Assembly (NCBI GenBank): GCA_964410915.1
Contig: CAYPIU010000052.1
Coordinates: forward strand, 1-9,866
Direction: 5' to 3'
DNA length: 9,866 nucleotides
Source: CAZFJG01 sp964410915
GTDB lineage: Bacteria > Synergistota > Synergistia > Synergistales > JAFGMB01
Below are positions 1 through 6,197 of this stretch, piece by piece. Position 1 is the first letter of the stretch. Each line of letters opens with the position of its first letter. The position numbers and the translations under genes are program-made. The notes beneath the pieces were generated by a model, which was not told the origin of the DNA, searched no databases, and saw only the letters and a list, made by a program, of their open reading frames with translations.

Positions 1-48
1 TAACTTTATCACTATAGCCCAAAATAATCATAAAAGAAGTTTTCAGAT

Positions 49-77
49 CTTTATCCCGGTACCTGGCCGGGATAAAG
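49..77. repeat. 11-bp perfect inverted repeat (hairpin) at the left edge
   Basis: CTTTATCCCGG (49-59) pairs perfectly with CCGGGATAAAG (67-77) around a 7-base loop. No T-run follows on either strand, so it is not a classical intrinsic terminator. It could end the transcript of a gene lying left of the window or be an operator, and it sits about 50 bp before the candidate -10 of the first gene. Confidence 0.5.
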
Positions 78-127
78 AGTTGTCAGACTGCAAAAATACA
101 AGCTGGCATCTGTTATTCTTCTCACTG

Positions 128-133
128 TATAAT
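128..133 (+). promoter_or_regulatory. Candidate -10 box TATAAT for the CobO-like gene
   Basis: A perfect TATAAT lies at 128-133. No good -35 is visible at the right distance (105-110 reads GGCATC), so this would be a weak or activator-dependent promoter. Transcription would begin near 140. The ATG at 132 overlaps this box, which favours the downstream GTG at 168, preceded by GGAG, as the translation start. Confidence 0.4.
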
Positions 134-167
134 GATAAAACAAACTATAACAGATGGAGTGAAAAAT

Positions 168-617
168 GTGGCTGACGGACTTATACATGTTTACACGGGG
201 GGAAAGGGTTCCGGGAAGACCAACATTGTTCTTGGTCTGTCCCTGAGAGCTTCCGGAGCAGGATTGAAAATATTGTTCATCCAGTTCCTGACAAAAGACA
301 GGGAGATCGGTGAAAACCTTTGTCTGCCAGACTCATGGTGTTCAAGCTATGAATACTATTCGGAGCAAGATATGAAGACTTATCACCAGGAGATCTTCCA
401 GAAATTACTTCAGACAGTAGCATCAGTTGAACTCAATATGATAATTCTTGACGGAATCCTTGGAAACTGCCACAAAGGATCCTTCAGCGAAAAAGAGATC
501 CTTAAGCTTCTGGAAGAAAAGAATAGGAATACAGAAGTGATCCTTACAGGGACGAAAACGTCTGAAAAGATAATTGAAAAAGCTGATCTTGTAACAGAAA
601 TTCAAGACGGATCCTGA
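168..617 (+). CDS. CobO/BtuR-like P-loop protein, short and divergent (corrinoid adenosyltransferase family)
   Basis: The protein resembles the N-terminal core of ATP:cob(I)alamin adenosyltransferases (CobO/CobA/BtuR), which transfer the adenosyl group of ATP to corrinoids in the cytoplasm. With a GTG start at 168 it has 149 residues. The opening GLIHVYTGGKGSGKT matches the family start and holds the Walker A motif (G11-T18); LRASGAGLKILFIQFL (27-41) and VILTG...ADLVTEI (124-145) are also family-like. The frame opens further upstream at ATG 132, but that codon overlaps a TATAAT box and lacks a ribosome binding site, while GGAG (156-159) is 8 bases before GTG 168. Oddities: the Walker B Asp (D95 in IILDG) is followed by Gly where the family has Glu, and the basic C-terminal end with the KH motif is missing (family length about 170-200). 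It may therefore be a nucleotide-binding relative and not an active enzyme. It precedes a B12-fold protein by 71 bp. Confidence 0.75.
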   Translation: MADGLIHVYTGGKGSGKTNIVLGLSLRASGAGLKILFIQFLTKDREIGENLCLPDSWCSSYEYYSEQDMKTYHQEIFQKLLQTVASVELNMIILDGILGNCHKGSFSEKEILKLLEEKNRNTEVILTGTKTSEKIIEKADLVTEIQDGS

Positions 618-649
618 AGTCAACTGGATCATTTTTGTATTTTGAGGGC

Positions 650-671
650 GATCAGGCAATATTATCTGATC
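650..671 (+). terminator. Weak hairpin between the first two genes
   Basis: GATCAG (650-655) pairs with CTGATC (666-671) around a 10-base loop and is followed by TTTAAAT. The stem is short and the T-run poor, so it would at most attenuate transcription between the CobO-like gene and the next gene. Confidence 0.25.
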
Positions 672-688
672 TTTAAATCTTAAGGAGA

Positions 689-1717
689 ATGTTTTACAAA
701 ATGGAATACCCTGAAAAAGATAAGATCGTAACACTGGTCTCCCTTAGTCCATCCTTCGGCAGGAAAGGATTGCAAAGCCTGCTGAAGCAGTGGCAGGAAG
801 CAGATTTTTCAGTTGAGCTGTCAGGTACTGATCTTGATGAAATGGCTCTCTCAAATGTTTTGAAAGAGAGTAACCCTGATGTTCTGGCCATTTCATGCAC
901 ATCTCCCGATTCTATCTCTACGTTGAAAAACTTTCTGCAACTTGAGCAACATAAACTTGCTATACCTCTTATCATCGGTGGGCTTTATGCTGACCCATTT
1001 CTGGCCAATACCCTTTCCGATCTATACAGGATCAAAATATATTACAGCCGGGGGATAGAAGATTGTGTAAAGATCCTTTCCATGGCACTTGAAGGAAGAG
1101 ATCCTGATCCTCCATGCATGGGTGAGGCAAAACCATTTCCTGTACCGGTTGAATTTGAAGAAACTGCAGAAAAATGTAATATTTCATTTTTAGAAGGTCC
1201 TGTAGATCTGATCGAACTTACATCTGATCCGCTTATGGGCTGTGAAGACTGCCCGGGTAAAATCGACAGGACATGCCCCCTGGCATCGGGCTATACAAAG
1301 ATCCGGAGCATTACTGAAAGCAGAGATCTCATATCAACTTTCAGAAAGGTCATCCTGATGATAACTCCAGCCCTGTCTATGAAGACCATGGAGATCTCTC
1401 GAAACAGGAGAAAGTCACTCTGGTACTCTATGCTTGAGATAGAGTCGATCATGGAACAAAAATATGGCAGAGCAATGATCTTCAAATTTCCCGTGAAGTG
1501 TCCAATATGCGAACCGGGAAAGTGTATTATGCCTCAGGGAAAATGCAATTTTCCCGAACTGATCAGGCCATTACATGAAGAATATTGCATAAATATGCCT
1601 GCTACCATAATGAACATTGCTGGCGACAGGGAATCTATGGAGATGTACGCTCTTGTTCTTACCGGAGAAAATAGACAGGAAAATAAATTTCATTTCAGAA
1701 AGGGGATATCTTTATGA
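689..1717 (+). CDS. B12-binding-like domain fused to a DUF2284 cysteine-rich metal-binding domain
   Basis: The 342-residue product has two parts. Residues about 13-135 follow the cobalamin-binding Rossmann-like fold of MtaC/MetH-type corrinoid proteins: a first strand (VTLVSLS), NPDVLAISC (62-70), PLIIGG (93-98) and a final IKIYYSRGIEDCVKIL. The DxHxxG motif that supplies the cobalt-ligand His is absent; the spot reads SPSFGRKG (20-27). Residues about 172-325 resemble DUF2284, a predicted metal-binding domain, with C185, C188, C196 and then C271-x2-C274-x4-C279-x6-C286 followed by FPELIRP. AAGGAG (682-687) is only 1 base from ATG 689 and 13 bases from the in-frame ATG at 701, so the start may be 701. 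Its TGA overlaps the next ATG (ATGA), implying translational coupling. With the CobO-like neighbour, a role in sensing or handling corrinoid, or in Fe-S chemistry, is plausible but unproven. Confidence 0.7.
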   Translation: MFYKMEYPEKDKIVTLVSLSPSFGRKGLQSLLKQWQEADFSVELSGTDLDEMALSNVLKESNPDVLAISCTSPDSISTLKNFLQLEQHKLAIPLIIGGLYADPFLANTLSDLYRIKIYYSRGIEDCVKILSMALEGRDPDPPCMGEAKPFPVPVEFEETAEKCNISFLEGPVDLIELTSDPLMGCEDCPGKIDRTCPLASGYTKIRSITESRDLISTFRKVILMITPALSMKTMEISRNRRKSLWYSMLEIESIMEQKYGRAMIFKFPVKCPICEPGKCIMPQGKCNFPELIRPLHEEYCINMPATIMNIAGDRESMEMYALVLTGENRQENKFHFRKGISL

Positions 1718-2586
1718 GTATAACAAAAGATCTGAGATCGCGGCTTTTTTACATGCAGAAGCAGGAAATGACACAGCATCACATATATCAGAGGCTTGGC
1801 AGAATGACCCCGGGCAGAAACGGAGAGATCCTGTCCGAGGTTGCCTCGGACGAATTCCGGCACTACATGGCCCTGGAGAAGTATACTGAAAAAACTGCAA
1901 GACCCAATTTTTTCCTCATTTATTTCTACCTTCTACTGGCAAAAGTGTTCGGCATAACTTTTGTGATAAAACTTATGGAACGAGGAGAAATCGAAGCCGA
2001 GAAGATCTACGACGAACTTGCAGAAGAATTTCCCGAGGCTATAAGTATCAAGGAAGATGAAGAAAGGCATGAACATGAATTGATAGGGCTAATAGACGAA
2101 GAGCGACTCACCTATGTCAGTTCGATGGTCCTCGGATTGAACGATGCTCTTGTAGAATTGACAGGAGCCCTGGCAGGGCTGACTTTTGTCCTTGGGTCAA
2201 CAATTGTAACAGGAACAGCGGGTTTCATTACAGGTATATCTGCATCCCTTTCCATGGCAGCATCGGAGTATCTTTCAAAAAAATCAGATACAAGCCACAC
2301 TAAAGATCCGATAAAAGCTTCTATCTACACAGGTTTAATGTATATATCAGCAACTGTCATACTGATCATTCCCTACTTTATTTTTTCTATACCAGCATTA
2401 GCACTCGCCTTCACACTCTTCAATGCAGCCTTGATAATCCTTGTATTCACATTTTATCTTTCAGTAGTCCAGGAGACGTCTTTCAGAAAATCCTTTACTG
2501 AAATGCTGGGAATAAGTTTTGGTATTGCAGGTATATCATTCTTAATAGGTATAACAACAAGACTGTTACTGAATATTGATATTTAA
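1714..2586 (+). CDS. Ferritin-like/VIT1 (CCC1-type) membrane protein, putative iron/manganese transporter
   Basis: The 290-residue product joins an N-terminal ferritin-like diiron domain to a C-terminal VIT1/CCC1 membrane domain, as in membrane-bound ferritin-like (MbfA-type) proteins. Candidate metal ligands are E18, E47-x2-H50, E92 or E94, and E116-x2-H119. From residue 134 comes the VIT1 signature (SSMVLGLNDALVELTGALAG) with about five membrane helices, near 136-160, 163-186, 203-225, 228-252 and 264-286, and SMAASEYLSKKSD between helices 2 and 3. The family moves Fe(II) or Mn(II) across membranes, usually out of the cytosol in bacteria, and the ferritin part is thought to bind or oxidise iron. 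The start overlaps the previous stop by 4 bp, with AGGGG about 9 bases upstream of the ATG. The length is normal and the frame is intact. Confidence 0.88.
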   Translation: MSITKDLRSRLFYMQKQEMTQHHIYQRLGRMTPGRNGEILSEVASDEFRHYMALEKYTEKTARPNFFLIYFYLLLAKVFGITFVIKLMERGEIEAEKIYDELAEEFPEAISIKEDEERHEHELIGLIDEERLTYVSSMVLGLNDALVELTGALAGLTFVLGSTIVTGTAGFITGISASLSMAASEYLSKKSDTSHTKDPIKASIYTGLMYISATVILIIPYFIFSIPALALAFTLFNAALIILVFTFYLSVVQETSFRKSFTEMLGISFGIAGISFLIGITTRLLLNIDI

Positions 2587-2605
2587 GCTTTACCGGGAAT
2601 GTCAT

Positions 2606-2629
2606 AATATCATTAAATAATGAGATATT
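2606..2629 (+). terminator. AT-rich imperfect hairpin after the VIT1 gene
   Basis: AATATCATTA pairs with TAATGAGATATT, with a 2-base bulge and a very small loop, 20 bp after the VIT1 stop. It is followed by only a short T stretch. It is the only candidate end for the upstream transcript before the hsp20 promoter. Confidence 0.3.
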
Positions 2630-2694
2630 TATAGCTAATTAAAGGTTTTTAGGAATATTTATTTCTATTGCAGGATTATACGGATTTTTTTCAT

Positions 2695-2711
2695 GTTGAC
2701 CTTTACTGACC
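2695..2711 (-). promoter_or_regulatory. CtsR-like direct repeat overlapping the hsp20 -35 region
   Basis: On the minus strand the stretch reads GGTCAGT-AAA-GGTCAAC. The CtsR box consensus is RGTCAAA-NAN-RGTCAAA; here 11 of the 14 heptad positions and the middle A of the spacer agree, and the repeat period is 10 bp. It covers the -35 box, where a repressor would block RNA polymerase. A further TGAC at 2715-2718 is out of register. No CIRCE (HrcA) palindrome is visible. Confidence 0.4.
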
Positions 2712-2724
2712 TTTTGACTATATT
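2696..2724 (+). promoter_or_regulatory. Sigma-70-type promoter of hsp20 (TTGACC-17-TATATT)
   Basis: TTGACC (2696-2701) and TATATT (2719-2724) are separated by exactly 17 bp, each one or two bases from consensus. Transcription should start near 2731, giving a leader of about 35 bases that carries AAGGAGGT. This is the clearest promoter in the window and argues for a bacterial host. Confidence 0.7.
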
Positions 2725-2765
2725 TAACCATGAAAATATACAAGAACTAAAAGGAGGTCATGAAA

Positions 2766-3203
2766 ATGCGGAGTCTTGCAAGGTATAACAGGTTAAATTC
2801 GCTTTTTCCGGAGGTTGATGATTTTTTCAGGAGTTTCTCTAATCTTTACGATGTAACAAGCAGAAGCCTGCCTATAGAAATGTACGAGGAGAATGGTGAC
2901 CTTCACCTTAATGTAGATATACCGGGATATAAACCTGAAGATGTTGAAGTAAGGGTATTTGATGACAGGGTACAGATCTGCAGTAAATGTGAAGAAGAGG
3001 GAAAACAGGCTCCTTCGGAAGAAGTTGAAACTTCACGATCCTATTTCTACCGTATTGAGAGGAAGAATCTTAACTACAGGATAGGTCTTCCGGTTGAGGT
3101 GGACTCAAACAGTGTTTCGGCAAATTTTGATAACGGAGTGCTGCGACTGACCATGCCAAGGAAGCAGAAAGAAGAAGGGCGCATAGTAGAGATCAGTCAG
3201 TAG
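2766..3203 (+). CDS. hsp20: Hsp20 family small heat-shock protein (alpha-crystallin domain)
   Basis: This is an ATP-independent holdase chaperone of the cytoplasm, 145 residues with the start at ATG 2766. An ATG at 2760 is also in frame but lies 1 base from AAGGAGGT (2751-2758), whereas 2766 has the ideal 7-base spacing. The N-terminal arm (RLNSLFPEVDDFFRSFSNL) is followed by the alpha-crystallin domain from about residue 35: PIEMYEENGDLHLNVDIPGYKPEDVEVRV, then RSYFYRIERKNLNYRIGLPVEVD, and the conserved FDNGVLRLTMPR near the end (A-x-x-x-n-GVL motif). The C-terminal tail GRIVEISQ contains the I-x-I-like anchor (IVEI). It is monocistronic, with its own promoter and terminator, and is probably stress-controlled through the CtsR-like site over the promoter. 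Confidence 0.95.
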   Translation: MRSLARYNRLNSLFPEVDDFFRSFSNLYDVTSRSLPIEMYEENGDLHLNVDIPGYKPEDVEVRVFDDRVQICSKCEEEGKQAPSEEVETSRSYFYRIERKNLNYRIGLPVEVDSNSVSANFDNGVLRLTMPRKQKEEGRIVEISQ

Positions 3204-3209
3204 TTCAAT

Positions 3210-3242
3210 AAAATGAGAGGAGGTAAAACCTCCTCTCATTTT
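3210..3242. terminator. Bidirectional intrinsic terminator between hsp20 and the converging reductase gene
   Basis: A perfect 15-bp stem (3210-3224 with 3228-3242) has a 3-base loop; it is G/C-rich at the top (GAGAGGAGGT) and ends in TTTT on both strands. It lies 7 bp after the hsp20 stop and 18 bp beyond the stop of the opposing gene, so it can end both convergent transcripts. Confidence 0.9.
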
Positions 3243-3260
3243 ACACAGATCCAGATCTCT

Positions 3261-4289
3261 CTATTTTTCCTCCGAATGTTCTGCATAAAACTTCTCATAA
3301 TCCTCAAGATTTTTTTTCAGGAGCTCGGGAGTATCAAGTCCGTAAGGACATCGGCTTTTACACAGACCACAATTTTTACACTCTCTTATCATTTCCATCT
3401 TTTCTTTCCATTCAGGTGTAATGTAATTCTGCCAGGGCATTCTCCTCAAAAGGAACATCATCCTTGCAGCCTGGGGAATGTCTATCCCAGCAGGACATGG
3501 CAGACAATAACCGCAACTTCGGCAGAAATTGCCTGAAAGTTCCTCCTGGTCCTTCTTTATACCTGCTTGAACAGTTTCATCAAGAACTGGAGGATCTTTC
3601 TCGAGCTGAAGGAACTCGTCAAGTTCCCACTCTCTCTGTATCCCCCAAATGGGAACAACGTTATCAAACTGGCCAAGAAAAGCAAAAGAAAGCCTTGCAT
3701 TAGTTATCAGGCCTCCTGAAAGACCTTTCATGGCTATTACTCCAACATCATGCTTTTTTGCAACTTCTATCAGGGATAGATCTTTCTCGGACGAAATGTG
3801 ATTGAGCGGAAACTGGACAGTATCATAAAGATCTGATCCGGCTGCCTCAAGAGCAACATCTATGCTGTGGGCAGTTAAACCGAGAAATCTTATCTTTCCC
3901 TCTTTTTTAGCTTTTAACAGCGCATCATAAACTCCGTCTTCTTCTCCAGGTTTATAGACTTTGCCTGCAAGATGCAACTGATATATATCAATATAGTCAG
4001 TCTTCATTTTGTTTAAACTGGTCTCCAGATGCTCAGCCAACTCATCTCCACTTTTTGCATGGGTTTTTGTGGAGATAATGATATTTTCCCTTACATCAGC
4101 AAGTGAATAACCTATCTTTTCCTCACTGTCGGAATATTTTCTTGCAGTATCAAAATAGTTTATTCCGTTATCATAAGCTTTCCGAAGTATCAGCCTTGCA
4201 GTTTCAAAATCCACTCTCTGAATGGGAAGAGCTCCAAAACTTGTTTTTGTGACTTCAAGACCTGTTTTACCAAGACGTATTGTTCTCAT
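3261..4289 (-). CDS. Aldo/keto reductase with C-terminal 4Fe-4S ferredoxin-like module
   Basis: The 342-residue protein starts with the aldo/keto reductase TIM barrel (residues 1 to about 235), which reduces carbonyls with NAD(P)H. The catalytic tetrad is visible as D47 (FDTA), Y52, K75 (STKTH) and H106 (YQLHL). The C-terminus carries two cysteine sets, C256-x2-C259-x2-C262-x2-C265-P and C304-x2-C307-x2-C310-x3-C314-P, expected to hold one or two 4Fe-4S clusters. This architecture is common in anaerobic bacteria and archaea, and its substrate is usually unknown. The start is well supported: GAGGAGG sits 8 bases before ATG 4289. The gene lies 28 bp after galE, so it is very likely co-transcribed with it. 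It ends at the shared terminator facing hsp20. Confidence 0.92.
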   Translation of the reverse strand: MRTIRLGKTGLEVTKTSFGALPIQRVDFETARLILRKAYDNGINYFDTARKYSDSEEKIGYSLADVRENIIISTKTHAKSGDELAEHLETSLNKMKTDYIDIYQLHLAGKVYKPGEEDGVYDALLKAKKEGKIRFLGLTAHSIDVALEAAGSDLYDTVQFPLNHISSEKDLSLIEVAKKHDVGVIAMKGLSGGLITNARLSFAFLGQFDNVVPIWGIQREWELDEFLQLEKDPPVLDETVQAGIKKDQEELSGNFCRSCGYCLPCPAGIDIPQAARMMFLLRRMPWQNYITPEWKEKMEMIRECKNCGLCKSRCPYGLDTPELLKKNLEDYEKFYAEHSEEK

Positions 4290-4317
4290 CTCTTCATCCT
4301 CCTCTTGTATTAAACTC

Positions 4318-5298
4318 TTATTTGATCTTGAATCTCTTCAAATGCCATTTCCATGCTGTTTCTATGATCGAATTTATGTCAGCGAATTTTTTCTCCCAGC
4401 CAAGGTCCCTCTCAGCTCTTTCGGAAGAAGCGACCAGAACCGCAGGATCACCCTCCCGCGGAGGTGCATTTTCGGATCTGATGTTCAGGCCTGTTACTTT
4501 CTCTGCAGCTCTTATAATATCCAGAACTGAGTAACCTTTGCCGTTTCCCAGGTTATAACGGTAAGCACCCTTCCACCCCTCCATCAACTTCCGGAGTCCT
4601 CTGGTGTGAGCATCAGCAAGATCCGTAACATGGATATAATCCCTTACGCATGTGCCGTCACTGGTGGGATAATCATTCCCAAAGATAGAAAGTTTTTCCC
4701 TTCTTCTGCTTAGAACATCCAGAACGATGGGAATAAGATGTGTCTCGGGATCATGATCCTCTCCAGTTCTCTGGCCAGGGTCTGCACCGGCAGCATTGAA
4801 ATAGCGGAAGGCTATACTGTTCAGGCCGTATGCCCGGTTGTAACTTGAGAGCATTTTTTCAATAAAAAGCTTGGTATCGCCATAAACATTAGTTGGGTTA
4901 AGATCCTGATCCTCTTTTATTGGACATCTGGATGGCTCACCGTAAACAGCAGCAGTAGAGGAAAAAACGATCTTGTCTATCCCATTTATTCTCATTGCCC
5001 TTAAAAGGTTCAAAGAACCAGTGATATTGTTATAGTAATAATCTTCAGGTTTTTCCATTGATTCACCCACCAGGCTGCTTGCAGCAAAGTGAATGACTGC
5101 TTCTAAAGGATATTTTTTCAAAACCGAATCAATGAAGGAATAGTTTTTAAGGTCACCTTCCTCAAAATAATCGGAGAAGATCAGTTCCTCATGACCGCGG
5201 GAGAGATCATCTGCAACTACAGTTCGAAATCCCGCTTCCTTGAGTGCTATTACGGTGTGGCTTCCAATATAACCTGCTCCACCTGTGACAAGGATCAT
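4318..5298 (-). CDS. galE: UDP-glucose 4-epimerase GalE
   Basis: This enzyme interconverts UDP-glucose and UDP-galactose (possibly the N-acetyl forms) using bound NAD, supplying precursors for surface glycans. The product has 326 residues, normal for the family. Visible features are the NAD-binding GGAGYIGSH (6-14), the DD(L)SRG after strand 2 (30-35), the active-site Thr in SSTAAVYG (about T115), Y139-x3-K143, and the sugar-binding RYFNAAGADP (165-174). A GGGGAG ribosome binding site precedes ATG 5298. The gene lies 74 bp downstream of the secreted deacetylase, with no strong terminator between, and 28 bp before the aldo/keto reductase. The pairing with a polysaccharide deacetylase fits an envelope or exopolysaccharide role (inference). 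Confidence 0.96.
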   Translation of the reverse strand: MILVTGGAGYIGSHTVIALKEAGFRTVVADDLSRGHEELIFSDYFEEGDLKNYSFIDSVLKKYPLEAVIHFAASSLVGESMEKPEDYYYNNITGSLNLLRAMRINGIDKIVFSSTAAVYGEPSRCPIKEDQDLNPTNVYGDTKLFIEKMLSSYNRAYGLNSIAFRYFNAAGADPGQRTGEDHDPETHLIPIVLDVLSRRREKLSIFGNDYPTSDGTCVRDYIHVTDLADAHTRGLRKLMEGWKGAYRYNLGNGKGYSVLDIIRAAEKVTGLNIRSENAPPREGDPAVLVASSERAERDLGWEKKFADINSIIETAWKWHLKRFKIK

Positions 5299-5372
5299 TT
5301 TTTAACTCCCCTTTTAAAGGCACCCTCATTCTTGAACCAGCCTGAGGTCCGGGAATCCGGGCACATAATTAT

Positions 5373-6197
5373 CTACCTTAGCTGATATTCGGAAAGAAGC
5401 ACAAATTCATAATTCTCTTCAATAAGAACAGGTATTGCATCTTTGAGCCCTTCTGCAGTATCACCCTCGGGATGGTTCATATGACAGATAACGATATCCC
5501 CTGCCCCTGCGGAAAGTGCTGCATCCCTGACCTGTTTCCTGTTGAAAGTCGCCCCAGCATCTCCAGGGACACTGTAGCCTGCAACAGTATAACCAAGATC
5601 CCCAGCAATTTTTACCGCAACTTCATCGTAGTATGCAGTACCAGAACGGAAAAATCGAGGTTTTTTACCTGTAAGTCTCTCAATCTTCCTGGAACATGGC
5701 TCTATCTCCAGGACAACCTCACCTGCATTTCCGGTACCCTCTATTCCGTATACTGATCTGCCGTTCACGGAACATGGTTTATGCTCCATGCCATGGTTAC
5801 CTATCTCGAACAGAGGGTCTGCGTCAAGCTCAATAAAGGTTTCCGGATTTGCATCTATCCATCTCGCATTTATAAAAAGAGTTGCAGGCACATGCAGACT
5901 CCTGAGAAAGTTGATAAGATCTCTGTCATAGCCGCTGCCGCTCTTTCCGCCGCAAGCATCAAGGGTAAAGGCAATAACTTTGTTTTCCGTATCGAGATGC
6001 CTCATTACACCTTCCAGGTCTTCTCCCCACATTTCGGGTCTTTCTTCTGCATAGCAGGATGAAATCTGAGAAACAAGTTCCTGGATCCCGACCTGATCCG
6101 AAGAGGCTTCTGCAGTTGATGGGTTCATAATAAATATAGCGGCAAGGATCGCCGCTAATAAAAAGGATAATTTTTCAGGCTCCTGATAACGGTTCAT
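5373..6197 (-). CDS. Exported polysaccharide deacetylase (NodB-fold, DACGG variant)
   Basis: The 274-residue protein has a Sec-type signal peptide (hydrophobic stretch LSFLLAAILAAIFIM, likely cleavage after A31 in AEA-S), so it acts outside the membrane. A NodB carbohydrate esterase-4 domain follows from about residue 73: VIAFTLDACGG holds D80 (the usual TFDDG motif, with the second Asp replaced by Ala), NHGMEH gives the metal-binding H135 and H139, RFFRSG has R184, and VICHMNHPEG has H239. The family removes acetyl groups from chitin-like glycans, peptidoglycan or exopolysaccharides. The lost second Asp of motif 1 is shared by a known DACGG-type subgroup as far as I recall, so activity is likely but the substrate is unclear. 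The start ATG directly abuts the TAA of the aldehyde dehydrogenase gene (TAAATG) with AGGAT just upstream, so translation is probably coupled. Confidence 0.9.
   Translation of the reverse strand: MNRYQEPEKLSFLLAAILAAIFIMNPSTAEASSDQVGIQELVSQISSCYAEERPEMWGEDLEGVMRHLDTENKVIAFTLDACGGKSGSGYDRDLINFLRSLHVPATLFINARWIDANPETFIELDADPLFEIGNHGMEHKPCSVNGRSVYGIEGTGNAGEVVLEIEPCSRKIERLTGKKPRFFRSGTAYYDEVAVKIAGDLGYTVAGYSVPGDAGATFNRKQVRDAALSAGAGDIVICHMNHPEGDTAEGLKDAIPVLIEENYEFVLLSEYQLR

Noticed and set aside
2719..2726. Archaeal TATA box ahead of hsp20, given that several proteins also have methanogen homologues
   Set aside because: The same bases form a -10 with TTGACC exactly 17 bp upstream, and T-tailed hairpins and a folate-type ECF protein point to bacteria.
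2587..2759. CIRCE (HrcA) operator before hsp20
   Set aside because: No TTAGCACTC-N9-GAGTGCTAA-like palindrome is present; the direct repeat fits CtsR better.
3213..3536. Plus-strand open frame after hsp20
   Set aside because: It begins inside the perfect terminator stem and is antisense to the aldo/keto reductase Fe-S region; AGGAGG-like bases there belong to the hairpin.
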